Source of the DNA: Notamacropus eugenii
Lineage: Eukaryota; Chordata; Mammalia; Diprotodontia; Macropodidae
Length of the DNA stretch: 64,000 nt
Direction: 5' to 3'
NCBI RefSeq assembly: GCF_028372415.1
Contig: NC_092879.1
Span: 93,086,741 to 93,150,740, forward strand
The notes under the pieces were generated by a model. It was not told where the DNA came from. It saw only the letters and a program-made list of their open reading frames with translations, and did no database searches. The position numbers and the translations under genes are program-made. Below are positions 11,623-21,779 of the stretch, piece after piece (position 1 is the first letter of the stretch; the number at the start of each line of letters is the position of its first letter).

Positions 11623-11978
11623 GGGAACCAAACTGGCCTCCTGCCTGCGGGCTGCCCTCGACGACCCGGGCGGGGGTAGGGGGCCAGGCGGCCGCCCGCG
11701 CGGCTCAGCAGACCGGTTAGGAGAGCAGGCGGCCGGTGGTCGCTGCTCTCTTCCCCCCATCCCAGCGCCGCCCCCTCGAGACTGTTCCTCTCCCCCCCAG
11801 CCGCCGCCAAACTTCCCGGCTTTCAGCCGGCTTCAGATCCTGGGAAGGGTAGCGGGAAAGGCCGGGCTTCCCCGGCCACAAGTAGAGGCAAGTCCCCCCT
11901 CGGGGCTCGGACGGAGTGTGCCTCCCGAGGGGGCCCGGGGCCCGGCAGCTCCCCCCCTTCCCCCGGAGCCGCACTCAC

Positions 11979-12054
11979 CCGCCGCGATCTCGGGGGCGGC
12001 GGCGCCACGCGCCGCGGCGGCCCACAGCAGCCAGAGGATCGCCAGGCCCTCCAT
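11979..12054 (-). CDS. IL13RA1: IL13RA1 exon 1: start codon and signal peptide
   Basis: This is the first coding exon of the interleukin-13 receptor alpha 1 chain, a type I cytokine receptor that binds IL-13 and pairs with IL-4R alpha at the plasma membrane. The ATG is at 12054-12052. It opens 25 codons starting MEGLAILWLLWAAAARG, a short hydrophobic, Ala/Leu/Trp-rich signal peptide, followed by APEIAA and one base of a split codon. The exon ends at 11979 and is followed by the strong donor GTGAGT (11978-11973). The split codon (G|AA, Glu) joins exon 2 in phase. The exon sits in a CpG island, as expected of a first exon. The signal peptide resembles the human one only in composition, so the call rests on the phase match, spacing and order with exon 2. 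The 5' UTR and transcription start upstream of 12054 cannot be fixed by eye. The frame stays open past the donor to 11833, but that stretch is intronic. Confidence 0.8.
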
Positions 12055-12639
12055 GCAGCCCCTGGCTCAGCAGACTGGCCGGCCGTGGCCCAAGTTCAAG
12101 GGCGGCGGCGGAGAAGGGCGGGGGTGGGGGAGGAGGCGCCCGCCTCTGGGCTTCCAGAGCCACTTCCCGACTCCAGCGCTCGGGCGCAGCCCGGGAGAAG
12201 GGGGCGGGGCCAGACGGGAAGAGCCGCTCCGGGCCGGCCCCCTCGCCCCAGGTAACCCTGGGGGGCGGGGCCCTGGCTGAGCCCCGCCCCTCCGGCACCT
12301 GGTCTCCTTCTCGCCCCGCCCCCGCCCCTTCCTCCGGCGCACCTTTCGGAAGCCACGAAATCCCGGCCTCTCTTCAGTTCTCGTCTGGCCAAGCCGGGGC
12401 GGGGCTCCGGCTGTCGGCTGGGCGCTAAGGCTGCCCGCGCCTGTCCGCCCTCCGGCCCTCGCTCGAGGGCGCGCGCGGTGGCTTCTGGGGTCATGGCACG
12501 TGGATTGCGGGGCCGAAGGTGCGAGAACCCGCGAGTTTGAGCGGAGGCCGGAGCTTGCAGCCTGTGTGAGGCCTGGAACCCGGCAGACAAACCCAGGCGT
12601 CCCGGGAGAGGGCCTGGAGACGGCGAGCCAAGGCCACCG

Positions 12640-12790
12640 AGGCCGGGACGAGGATTTGCAGTTTCCCATCCCTGCCACGTTACTACTTGGTGAGTGCCCT
12701 TCAGCCAGGCCTCAATTTCCTTATCTGTAAAAGGAGAGAGTTGGACTTAGTGACTTCTGAGAAGCTCCAAATTCTGTGCTTTTGTGAAAA
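12640..12790 (+). repeat. MIR-like fragment at the island edge
   Basis: 'atccctgccacgttactactt' through 'ggcctcaatttccttatctg' to 'gagaagctccaaattctgtg' corresponds to MIR. The strong GTGAGT at 12690 on the plus strand arose inside this repeat. Confidence 0.6.
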
Positions 12791-12908
12791 CATAGCCTCC
12801 TTGTGAGTACATCAAATGCTTTCTTAACTAGCTAAATGCAAAGTATTTAAATATTGGCAGTTATCAGCATCAACGCTGGCATTTTTAGAAAGGCAATACT
12901 TTCAATTG

Positions 12909-13055
12909 ACGGGTCAGCTCGGTGGCACAGTGGATAGAGCGCCAGACCTGGAGTCAGAAAATTGTTGTTATTGCTGTTAGGTCATTTTTCAGTAGTGTCA
13001 GGGAAGACCTGAGTTCAAAATCCAGCCTCAGACACTTATTAGCTGTGTGATCCTG
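12909..13055 (+). repeat. tRNA-headed SINE, 5' part (split by an LTR)
   Basis: 'ggtggcacagtggatagagcg', 'gacctggagtcag', 'agacctgagttcaaaatcc' and 'tattagctgtgtgatcctg' are in order. The SINE resumes at 13680 with 'atcctgggcaagtcactt'. A stretch of about 43 bp (12961-13003) foreign to this position lies inside the head. It resembles the reverse complement of the tail of the same kind of SINE. Confidence 0.75.
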
Positions 13056-13679
13056 ATGTGGTTTGGGAGGGGGGATTCGGGGACCCCTCGAGGACCAGAG
13101 TACTGGGTAGGGCCGTCTGAAATGAATTCACAGACTCAAAAATTCTTTAAATCAAGGTGGCAAAGATTTCTTGTTAGGCTGTTAGAGTGGGCAGAGCTCC
13201 TTAAAGAATTTGCACATTAGCAGGAGTGATGCTGAAGCTATAGGAAAAGGACTGGATTATCTGGCAGACATGCTAATGAGTTGATAATTTACAGCCTTGG
13301 TCATTGGCATCCTTCACTACTGGAAACCAGGGGAACAGGTTTCTCAAGGATGTATTTTTGGTCAGTTACATCTGTAGCAAGATAGCTTTGAGGGTCAATG
13401 TTTATAGCTTGACCTCTGGATTGAATATGATAACTTTGGGAATCAATGCATGATAATTCTGTGGTTACAAGATAGTCCTGTTTTTGCAAGAAAATTTTTT
13501 CAAAGGTCAACTTGTTCTTGTGCTGAGGAAAGATAGTTTGTTTTCCTGGAGCCCACTCATGAGTCATGGCTAGGCATAGTGTCCTTGAACTGGGGAGAAA
13601 ACTGTCAGGGGTATTGTTTTTTTGAAGCTGTGGAGAAATGTAATGTTGGAATTGGGGTCCAAGCACAAGCAATCCATTA
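13056..13679 (-). mobile_element. Solo LTR fossil inserted in a SINE
   Basis: A 624-bp block interrupts the SINE and is flanked by 'atcctg' on both sides (13050-13055 and 13680-13685), a 6-bp target duplication. Read on the minus strand, the block begins near TGGATTGC and ends CCCAAACCACA, fitting TG...CA LTR ends, with a GC-rich U5-like stretch before the end. No internal retroviral sequence is present, so it would be a solo LTR left by recombination. Family not identified; younger than the SINE it splits. Confidence 0.5.
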
Positions 13680-13730
13680 ATCCTGGGCAAGTCACTTAAC
13701 CTAAACCCATTCCTTTCACCATAGTGGTTT
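13680..13730 (+). repeat. tRNA-headed SINE, 3' part
   Basis: 'atcctgggcaagtcacttaacc' continues the SINE broken off at 13055. Confidence 0.7.
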
Positions 13731-14174
13731 TGTCCTTACTGTCTATAGGTAAGATAATTGCATTCAGTTTTCCTTCCTTCCTCACCTAAAGTAAAAAAAA
13801 AAATGATAATAAATAAATAATGCCCACAGAAGGTTGGGGTGGAATGGTTTTAGTGCAAAAACTTTGATCTATAATCTTTCTAGATTTTGTTTGTAGTCTT
13901 GTAGGTTGATTTAGATTATTGAACTAAACTCAGGCCATCCCACCTCACATCACAGGAACATATGTAACCTCAACCAAGAGGAATCCAAATAACTCTGGTA
14001 GCCCAGGAATCTGAGACCATGTCATCCTTTGGAAAAGGAAAAGGAGGGAGATATTTATAAAAAGCATTGACATTATGGAAAAAGGAATGTCCTTTTGAAA
14101 TCAAAAAAGCACTATAGACACTTGGAGACTTCCCTCCTGTGGCATTCAGAAAGGAAATAGAAACAATGCAGCTA

Positions 14175-14395
14175 GAAATATTGGACTTGAGGCAGCATGA
14201 TACAGTGGAGAAAATCATCAGATTTAGACTTGGAGAACCTGGGTTTAAATTCTCACTCTGTCGCTTAGAGACCTGGGTGATCTTAGGCAAATCATTTAAT
14301 CTCTCTGGGCCTCAGTTTCCTCATCTGTACAATGAGGGGGTTGTTTTAGATGATATCTAAGGTTCCTTTGAATTTTAAACCTATGATCCTGAAAC
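14175..14395 (+). repeat. MIR element, fairly complete
   Basis: 'gaggcagcatgatacagtgga', 'gagaacctgggtttaaattct', 'ctgggcctcagtttcctcat' and 'aaggttcctttgaattttaaa' occur in MIR order. Confidence 0.75.
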
Positions 14396-15059
14396 AAATT
14401 TTCATAAGGGCACCACTTATCATGGCTTGGTATCTGCAAAATGGATGTTCAGTACTGGCCATGATTTATTTGTGTGGTATTTAGAGCACTGGGGAGAGAA
14501 AAGTGAAGTGGTGAGTAGGAGCTGTTTGGATCCTTGCTGTCTAATCTCTTTCATACCTTTTATAACTTTGCCCTCACTATGAGGGAGCTGGGGCACACTG
14601 TCCCGCCTCAGTGATTAACTCTTTATAAGCCCAAGTTTAGAGCAAGGGATTTTAACTTAGGGTCTTTGAACTTTCACAAAATGAAAGTTTGATATCTAAC
14701 TCAAAATAATTGGTTTCTTTAAAAATCTTACATGTTTTATTTTGTGCATTCAAAAACATGATTCTGAGAAGGCGGACGCAGTTTTCAACAGATTGCCAAA
14801 GAGGCCTATTGAACACAGAAAGTTGGTAAAGAAGTCCTGGTTTAGAAGGTTTGACTGAAATATGTTTTGGCTATACATACTGTCAATTTCTGTCTGACCA
14901 GACTGTAAAGATTCCTCTTGGAAGAAACTGAATCCCAAAGTATGGATGGCATGGGAACTTGTTTTTTCAAATATTACTTTTACTAGTATCTTTTGGGGGG
15001 TTTTAAATCACCATCATTTTTTGAAGCATCAATTAGCTTTTTACAAAAGATTATTTACT

Positions 15060-15345
15060 TCAAAGACATAGTAAGAACATCAAGACCAGACATTTTCTCT
15101 CCTCCCTTCTGCTCTTGGGACCTTAGTTCCCTTCAAGGCTTAGCTCAAGTGTGGCCTTTTACAAGGTTCTTCCAGGTGTTATTGCCTACCCTTTGAACTC
15201 TTTGGTAACGATTTTGTGTTTATTTATCTGGGTACTTATGGTATCTCCTCAGTAAACTGGAAAGCAGGGACTGTTTCATTTTTCTTCTGATGTAGTACCT
15301 GGAACACAGTAGGTGCTTTTAATTAAATGCTTGTAGAATTTAGGG
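15060..15345 (+). repeat. LINE-2 3'-end fragment
   Basis: 'aaggcttagctcaagtgtggcc', 'ttacaaggttcttccagg', 'aaactggaaagcagggactg' and 'cctggaacacagtaggtgct' show the L2 tail in order. Confidence 0.7.
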
Positions 15346-15349
15346 TTGC

Positions 15350-15520
15350 CAAGGTAGGGACACTAGTTTGAAGATGATTGCAATAGTTTAAGAGATAATG
15401 AGGGAGTAACCTTAGGTGATGGCAGAAAAAATGTAAAAGAGGCAGACCTGGAGTGAATTTAGCAGCTGATTAGATGTGGAGGAGCAGCAGGAAGGGAGAG
15501 TTAAAATTGAGGCATATTAT
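15350..15520 (-). repeat. Possible LINE-2 ORF2 relic (antisense)
   Basis: 'gatgattgcaatagtttaag' resembles the antisense L2 block also seen near 7975 ('ggctattacaggagtc'). Weak. Confidence 0.35.
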
Positions 15521-15659
15521 GCCTACAGAATTCTCCTGATCTACCAGTCTAGAATCCCTTTTAAAGAGGAAAATTTGGTTAGTCTGATATGACATGTTCT
15601 TGATTGAAGTCAAGTTGGCTCTTTGTGGTGGTAACTTTTAATGTTCACTAGTTATCATC

Positions 15660-16310
15660 TAGAATTTTGCCAGGAATAGAAGTAAAGCTCCTCTACCTGT
15701 AGAGTTTACAGACTCCATTATCTGTTCATTTTTTTTTTTTTTGAAATTTGGGACATGTGGTCCTTTCTTGTCTGCACAGTCTTTCAGAGATGACTGCCAG
15801 TGGCTCAGAAATTACATTAACTGTTTTTTAATATCCTGGGAGGTAGTTCCTCTGCAAATAGTGACGTAGCAGGAAAATGGAGCTCTAATACAAGTTGAGT
15901 AGCTCTTCCTTGTTTTCATTCAAACCTACCCTTTGACACTTTCCCGTCATTCCTTTCATCCTCTCCTTCCCCTAATATACCTGGAAAAACTATCCCCCTT
16001 CTCTTTTTTTCTGTTCAAAAATGGAAGTTAGATTTAGAAAGTAAAGGTCTTTAGTAACTTTCAAAAGAGTATGTTTAGTGGAATGGTTGGGTTAGAAGGC
16101 GGGTTTCAAGGTGCAAAGGAGTAAATAAGTAGTAAGGCAGTGAAACCAAGGAATGCTACACTTTCGTGAAGTCTGGCAGTGAAAGGATGGGGAAAGAGAA
16201 GATGGTTTTATTGAGGAGCTAGCATGTTACAAGAAAAGTTTCTTTACAACAGGGGAGGAGGAGAAGAACCAATTAGATTGTGAGAAGTTATAGACCTTTC
16301 AAAAACTCCA
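15660..16310. other. Stretch without recognised features
   Basis: Intergenic, upstream of IL13RA1. It contains a T12 run (about 15730) and no recognisable repeat or exon. Confidence 0.35.
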
Positions 16311-16319
16311 ACCCTAGAG

Positions 16320-17502
16320 CAAGAGCTGGCAGACTTCCTTTAAAGGGACAGTGAGTAAACTATCATTAGTGAACTAAAATTCTTGTTTTAGGCTTTGTGT
16401 GCCAGGAGGCAAAATTCAGTATGTTTTGTGGGTTCTTCTGTAACCAAAAAAAGACAAATTTCCATGGTTTTTATTGGTGAAATTTAAAAAAAATGATAGT
16501 GTACTGAAAAATTAATAAATTTCTGTAATACAGATTTTGGGGTTCAAAGTTAGTGATCCCTATTATAAACATCTATTGCAAATGTTCATCTGTAATGAGG
16601 TTTTACATATTTCATCTTTAAAAATGTGTTCCCAAAGATACACATTGCCAAATACCGGTATCAGTCTACAAGTACTGGTTAATAGTTTTAAACAAGTTTA
16701 TTTTCTCTGAATGCTTTCTTTAGCTGCTAGAATCAAACATGATTTAATTAATTAACTCACCTTTGGTAAATGGCTTTCCTTGCTTGACTAACAAATGTGC
16801 CACTTGGAAAATTACTTTTGTTGCAGCCTCATTTTACATTTTTATTTTTTGTCAAGAAATTCTATTAGATACTCTGTTTTAATTTTCTAATTTTTTGACT
16901 TTGCTTTCCTATAATTTGAGATTATTTTGATGAGTGCTTAGTCGGATAACTTCGATGTATTTGGAATTCTTTTAGCCTAGCTACATCGTCATTATGTAGT
17001 AAACATGATACCTTACAATCTAAGTGGATAACAAAATAAACTACACTCCCCTGAGCCTAAAAGCACAACAGTGGAAGTCCACCTTTGTCTTCTTGTTTTG
17101 ACATGATGTATATTCACTGGTAATTGGTAATAAAAAATAAATGAAAGTGTCGTGGCACTTGAAATACTGTCTGTAGCAGTGCTCTAACTACGCTGCTGTG
17201 ATTTGTAGTGTGCTCAGCCAGCAGCAGCGTGAAGCCACGTAAGGTCTTTGTCAAAACCATTCAACTTTGCCATTGTAAGACAGAAACAGTCCTAGATAAT
17301 AAGTAAGCGAACCAGCCTGGCATCGTTCCAATAAAACTTTATTTGTGAATTCTGAAATCTGAATTTCATTTAATTTTCACATGTCACAAAATATTACTCT
17401 TTTGATTTTTTTTCCAACCATTAGAAGTATAAAAACTATTCTTAGCTTGTAGATAATACAAAACCAGGTGGCAGCCCACAGGCCATAGTTTGCTGACCTC
17501 TG
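16320..17502 (+). mobile_element. hAT-superfamily DNA transposon relic (Tip100-like, non-coding)
   Basis: A 1.18-kb element has imperfect terminal inverted repeats: left CAAGAGCTGGCAGACTT, right end (reverse complement) CAGAGGTCAGCAAACTAT. Both resemble the CAGxGGTxxGCAAACT ends of an ancient mammalian hAT family. Flanks 'ccctagag' (16312-16319) and 'gcccagag' (17503-17510) match at 6 of 8 bases, as expected of an old 8-bp hAT duplication. Near the right end 'gttccaataaaactttattt' (17324) is a well-known block of that family, and 'ttttaggctttgtgtgcc' near 16387 is another. No transposase frame remains. Confidence 0.75.
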
Positions 17503-17509
17503 GCCCAGA

Positions 17510-17913
17510 GGTTTTTCTGACCATGCTTTCCTATTTCCAACCTCTAACTCCAGTCCAGAACGTTATCTTGAATCTTTTTTTTTTGATTTCTGAAAAAGCA
17601 AGATCTTTCCCTGTTTGGCCCTCAGGCCTACCTCCTCCTGACTTTTTGGTCCTAATTGCTTATCAACTCAGTTAGCAGTTTCCCTAGAAATCCTGTTATT
17701 ACTATCTCTCCAGAACCTTTGCTCTTAGTCTTTTTTTTTTTTTTTTACTGTTTGTTTAATTCAGCCCTTTCATTATTTCCTTTTATTCTCCCCCTGCAAG
17801 GCTTTACCCTCTAAAGATTTTGACTAATCCCTCCCTGAAACAACATTTCCTCCTAATTCCTCTCTCCTAGTCTTTTCCTGATTTCTTGTTGAATTTAATG
17901 TATTTCTGTAGGA

Positions 17914-17955
<42 letters not shown>

Positions 17956-18130
17956 AACTTCTTTGTTTGGTTCAGATGAAAGTAAAGTTTATTTGTAGCC
18001 TGTGCTTCCCACTCTTTCCACATTTATATAGTTCTGATAATGTGAAATAAGTTCCATCTTCTTCCTCTATCTTTCTTTCCTAATATACTTCTTTTTTCCT
18101 TCTCTTTTCCTTATTCTCTTAAGATTATCA
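17510..18130. other. Stretch with T-runs and a (TG)n tract
   Basis: Pyrimidine-rich sequence with long T runs (17575, 17730). A weak L2-like resemblance cannot be excluded. No exon is visible. Confidence 0.35.
17915..17954. repeat. (TG)n microsatellite
   Basis: About 20 TG units. Confidence 0.95.
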
Positions 18131-18139
18131 AGCTATGAC

Positions 18140-18968
18140 AGAACTGCTCCTTTGTCAATATGAACAGACAGTTTGCAGAGGAAAAAATTAAAGCTATCTT
18201 TAGTCATATGAAGAAATGCTCTAAACCAGTATTAAGTAGAGAAATCCAAATCAAAACAACTCTGAGGTACCATGTCACACCTATCAGATTGGTTAACATG
18301 ACAAAACTGGAAAATGATAAATGTCAGAGAAGATGTGGGAAAATTGGAACACTAATGCATTGTTGGTGGAGTTGAACTGATCCAACCATTTTGGAGAGTA
18401 ATTTGGAACTATGCCCAAAGGGCTATAAGACTGTGCATACCTTTGACCCAGGAATACCACTCCTAAGTCTGTATCCCAAAGAGATCATAAAAATGGGAAA
18501 AGGTCCCACATGTACAAAAATATTTATAGCAGTTTTTTTTTTGGTGGCCAAGAACTGGAAATCGAGGGAATGCCCATCAATTGTGGTATATAAATGTAAT
18601 GGAATACTATTGTGCTATAAGAAATGAAGAACAGGCAGACTTCAGAAAAACCTGGAAAGACTTATATGAACTGATTCTGAGTGAAGTGAGCAAAACCAGT
18701 AGAACATTGTACACAGTAACAGCCGTAGTGTGCGATGACTGACTTTGATAGACTTAGCTCTTCTCAGCAGTGCAAGGTTCTAATACAATTGCAAAAGACT
18801 CATGATGGAAAATGCCATCCACATCCTGAGAAAGAACTTTGGAGTCTGAATGCAGGTAGAAGCATACTATGTGTTCTCTTTTTCTTTTGTTGTTTTGTTT
18901 CTTCTTTCTCATGGTTCCTCCCATTAGTGACTGTTCCTTTGTCATCTGCCTTATTTTCTCCCTTTTAT
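18140..18968 (+). mobile_element. L1 3' fragment (ORF2 C-terminus and 3' UTR), split by HAL1 copy 1
   Basis: The plus frame at 18160-18375 reads MNRQFAEEKIKAIFSHMKKC, and [20 protein letters not shown] follows. Both match the intact ORF2 (residues about 1093-1140). The 18391-18627 frame continues with FDPGIPLLSLYPKEIIKMGK. The frames differ, so the copy is frameshifted. It is 5'-truncated near 18140 and runs into the target duplication of HAL1 copy 1 at 18952. A short remainder continues at 21714. Confidence 0.85.
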
Positions 18969-21696
18969 TTATTTATTTAACTTTTAACATTCATTTTAAC
19001 AAAATTTTGGGTTCCAAATTTTCTCCCCTTTTGTCCCCTCCCCCCACCCCAAAACACCAAGCATTCTAATTGCCCCTATCACCAATCTGCTCTCTCTTCT
19101 ATCATCCCTCTCTGCCCTTGTCTCCAATTTCTCTTTTGTCTTGTAATGCCAAATAACTTTCTATACCCCTTTACCTGTATTTCTTATTTCCTAGTGGCAA
19201 GAACAATACTCGACAGTTGTTCCTAAAACTTTGAGTTCCAACTTCTTTTCCTCCCTCCCTCCCCACCCCTTCCCTTTGGAAGGCAAGCAATTCAATATAG
19301 GCCAAATCTGTGTAGTTTTGCAAATCCATAATGGTCGTGTTGTATAAGACTAACTCTATTTCCCTCCATCCTATCCTGCCCCCCATTACTTCTATTCTCT
19401 CTTTTGATCCTGTCCCTCCCCATGAGGGTTGACCTCAAATTGCTCCCTCCTCCCCATGCCCTCCCTTCCATCATCCCCCCCCACCCTGCTTATCCCCTTG
19501 TCGCCCACTTTCCTGTATTGTAAGATAGGTTTCCATACCAAAATGCGTGTGCATTTTATTCCTTCCTTTAGTGGAATGTGATGAGAGTAAACTTCATGTT
19601 TTTCTCTCACCTCCCCTCTTTATCCCTCCACTAATAAGTCTTTTTGCTTGCCTCTTTTATGAGAGATAATTTGCCCCATTCCATTTCTCCCTTTCTCCTC
19701 CCAATATATTTCTCTCTCACTGCTTGATTTCATTTTTTTAAGATATGATCCCATCCTCTTCAATTCACTCTGTGCACTCTGTCTCTATGTGTGTGTGTGT
19801 ACTCCCACCCAGTACCCAGATACTGAGTAGTTTCAAGAGTTACAAATATTGTCTTTCCATGTAGAAATGTAAACAGTTCAACTTTAGTAAGTCCCTTATG
19901 ACTTCTCCTTGCTGTTTACCTTTTCATGCTTCTCTTCATTCTTGTGTTTGAAAGTCAAATTTTCTTTTTGGCTCTGGTCTTTTCATCAAGAATGCTTGAA
20001 AGTCCTCTATTTCATTGAAAGACCAATTTTTCCCCTGAAGTATTATACTCAGTTTTGCTGGGTAGGTGATTCTTGGTTTCAGTCCTAGTTCCTTTGACTT
20101 CTGGAATATCCTATTCCACGCCCTTCGATCCCTTAATGTAGGAGCTGCTAGGTCTTGTGTTATCCTGATTGTATTTCCACAATACTTGAATTGTTTCTTT
20201 CTAGCTGCTTGCAATATTTTCTCCTTGACCTGGGAACTCTGGAATTTGGCCACAATGTTCCTAGGAGTTTCTCTTTTTGGATCTCTTTCAGGTGGTGTTC
20301 TGTGGATTCCTTGAAGACTTATTTTGCCCTGTGGTTCTAGAATCTCAGGGCAGTTTTCCTTGATAATTTCATGAAAGATGATGTCTAGGCTCTTTTTTTG
20401 ATCATGGCTTTCAGGTAGTCCCATCATTTTTAAATTGTCTCTCCTGGATCTATTTTCCAGGTCAGTTGTTTTTCCAATGAGATATTTCACATTATCTTCC
20501 ATTTTTTCATTCTTTTGGTTTTGTTTTGTGATTTCTTGCTTTCTCATAAAGTCATTGGCCTCCATCTGTTCCATTCTAATTTTGAAAGAACTATTTTCTT
20601 CAGTGAGCTTTTGAACCTCCTTTTCCATTTGGCTAATTCTGCTTTTGAAAGCATTCTTCTCCTCATTGGCTTTTTGAACCTCTTTTGCCAATTGAGTGAG
20701 CCTATTTTTCAGGGTGTTATTTTCTTCAGCATGTTTTTGGGGTCTCCTTTAGCAGGGTGCTGACCTGCTGTTCATGCTTTGACTGCATGTCTCTCATTTC
20801 TCTTCCCAGCTTTTCCTCCACCTCTCTAACTTGATTTTCAAAATCCTTTTTGAGCTCTTCCACGGCCTGAGCCCATTGGGTGGGCTGGGATACAGAAGCC
20901 TTGACTTCTGTGTCTTTGCCTGATGGTAAGCATTGTTCTTCCTCATCAGAAAGGAAGGGAGGAAATACCTGTTCACCAAGAAAGTAACCCTCTATATTCT
21001 TATTTTTTTTCCCTTTTCTGGGCATTTTCCCAGCCAGTGACTTGACCTCTGAATATTCTCCTCACACCCACCTCGCCTCCTGATCCTCCCAGCCAGCGTT
21101 TGGGGTCTGAGATTCAAATGCTGCTTCCAGTCTTAGGGCTTTGGGTGGGGGCAGGGCTGCTATTCAGTGTGGGATTAAGTTCTGGTGCTCAGGTGGGGGC
21201 AGGGCAGTCTTACGGGGCTCACTTCCCTTAGGGGGTTTATGCACAGACCTTCAACAATGGATCCGGGCTCCTGCCTGTTTGGGGAGCCCCTGTCCACCCC
21301 ACCCCTGCTGCTGCCTCCCGAGGGGGCCTGAGTTATGGGGGCACCCCGCTCCCCTCTTGAACTGCCAAAGAGACCCTCTCACCGACCCTTGTCACCTGTG
21401 GGTGGAGGGACCCCTGTGGCTGCTGGGGATTCCATCCCTGAAGCTTGCTCGGATCTGCTCCTCTCGGCACCTGGCGGCCAATGCAGGGCTGGGCTGGGCT
21501 CCGGGTCCGCAGCGCGAAGGACCTTTTGCGAGAGGTTTTCAGGCTCTCTGGAACAGAAATCTTGTCCACTCTGTTGTTCTGTGGCTTCTGCTTCTCCAGA
21601 ATTTGTTGGTAGTTCTTTTTTACAGATATTTTATGGGCTGTGGGTTCGGAGCTAGTGTATGTGTGTCTTTCTACTCTGCCATCTTGGCTCCGCCCC
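18969..21696 (-). mobile_element. HAL1-type (ORF1-only) LINE, copy 1, full length
   Basis: A 2.73-kb element is bounded by a perfect 17-bp target duplication 'tattttctcccttttat' (18952-18968 and 21697-21713). On the minus strand it starts GGGGCGGAGCCAAGATGGC, then a GC-rich 5' UTR of about 670 bp, ORF1 (20,726-21,025 then 19,936-20,691), a long A/G-rich 3' region and an A-rich tail. There is no ORF2. ORF1 is split by a single extra base near 20,735-20,745: a run of four Gs where the other copies have three. Similarity to copies 2-4 is high throughout. It must have used another LINE's reverse transcriptase, presumably L1. Confidence 0.9.
19936..21025 (-). pseudogene. HAL1 copy 1 ORF1 (frameshifted)
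   Basis: This is an L1-ORF1p-like RNA-binding protein gene in two frames. The N-terminal part (20,726-21,025) begins MPRKGKKNKNIEGYFLGEQV and runs into the coiled coil. The C-terminal part (19,936-20,691) keeps the rest of the coiled coil, the RRM (DNLKMMGLPESHDQ) and the C-terminal domain (ILQAARKKQFKY, ending FDFQTQE). A one-base insertion separates them. Copy 2 has the same protein in one uninterrupted frame. Confidence 0.88.
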
Positions 21697-21713
21697 TATT
21701 TTCTCCCTTTTAT

Positions 21714-21778
21714 GACTCTTGAAGATACTAGGATACTGAGTGGTCTTTTTTTTTTTTTTTTTGATTCTCCCTCATTAG
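21714..21778 (+). repeat. Continuation of the L1 3' end beyond HAL1 copy 1
   Basis: After the duplicated 17-bp target, 'gactcttgaagatactagg' and a T run follow. This is assigned to the element interrupted at 18968, but it is short and unclear. Confidence 0.35.
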
Positions 21779-21779
21779 A

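Larger units (their letters stand above)
6646..11978 (-). other. IL13RA1: IL13RA1 intron 1
   Basis: This is the 5.3-kb stretch between the exon 1 donor (GTGAGT) and the exon 2 acceptor. It holds SINEs, MIR-like elements, L2 pieces and a (CA)n tract, each listed separately. The promoter-proximal part is CpG-rich and carries a short (GTCC)n tract. No further exon was recognised. Confidence 0.75.
11580..12690 (-). promoter_or_regulatory. IL13RA1: CpG island and promoter region of IL13RA1
   Basis: About 1.1 kb of very GC-rich DNA with many CpGs stands out against AT-rich surroundings and encloses exon 1. GC boxes (GGGGCGGGG or its complement) recur near 12203, 12265, 12285, 12315 and 12400. No TATA box is apparent at a sensible distance, as is usual for CpG-island promoters. 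The interval from 12055 to about 12450 must hold the 5' UTR and core promoter. Long open frames on both strands here (for example 12067-12678 minus and 11916-12428 plus) are what GC-rich DNA gives by chance, and I do not treat them as genes. Confidence 0.8.

Noticed and set aside
11916-12678. Long open frames on both strands of the CpG island (for example 170 and 203 codons)
   Set aside because: They overlap each other, consist of Pro/Arg/Gly/Ala-rich text and have no family likeness. GC-rich DNA is poor in stop codons. Only the 25-codon IL13RA1 leader has external support.
21141-21722. Plus-strand frames of about 190-205 codons at 21,141-21,722, 31,304-31,974 and 58,210-58,784
   Set aside because: They lie antisense to the GC-rich HAL1 5' UTR and recur in every copy only because the element recurs. 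No start context or protein likeness.
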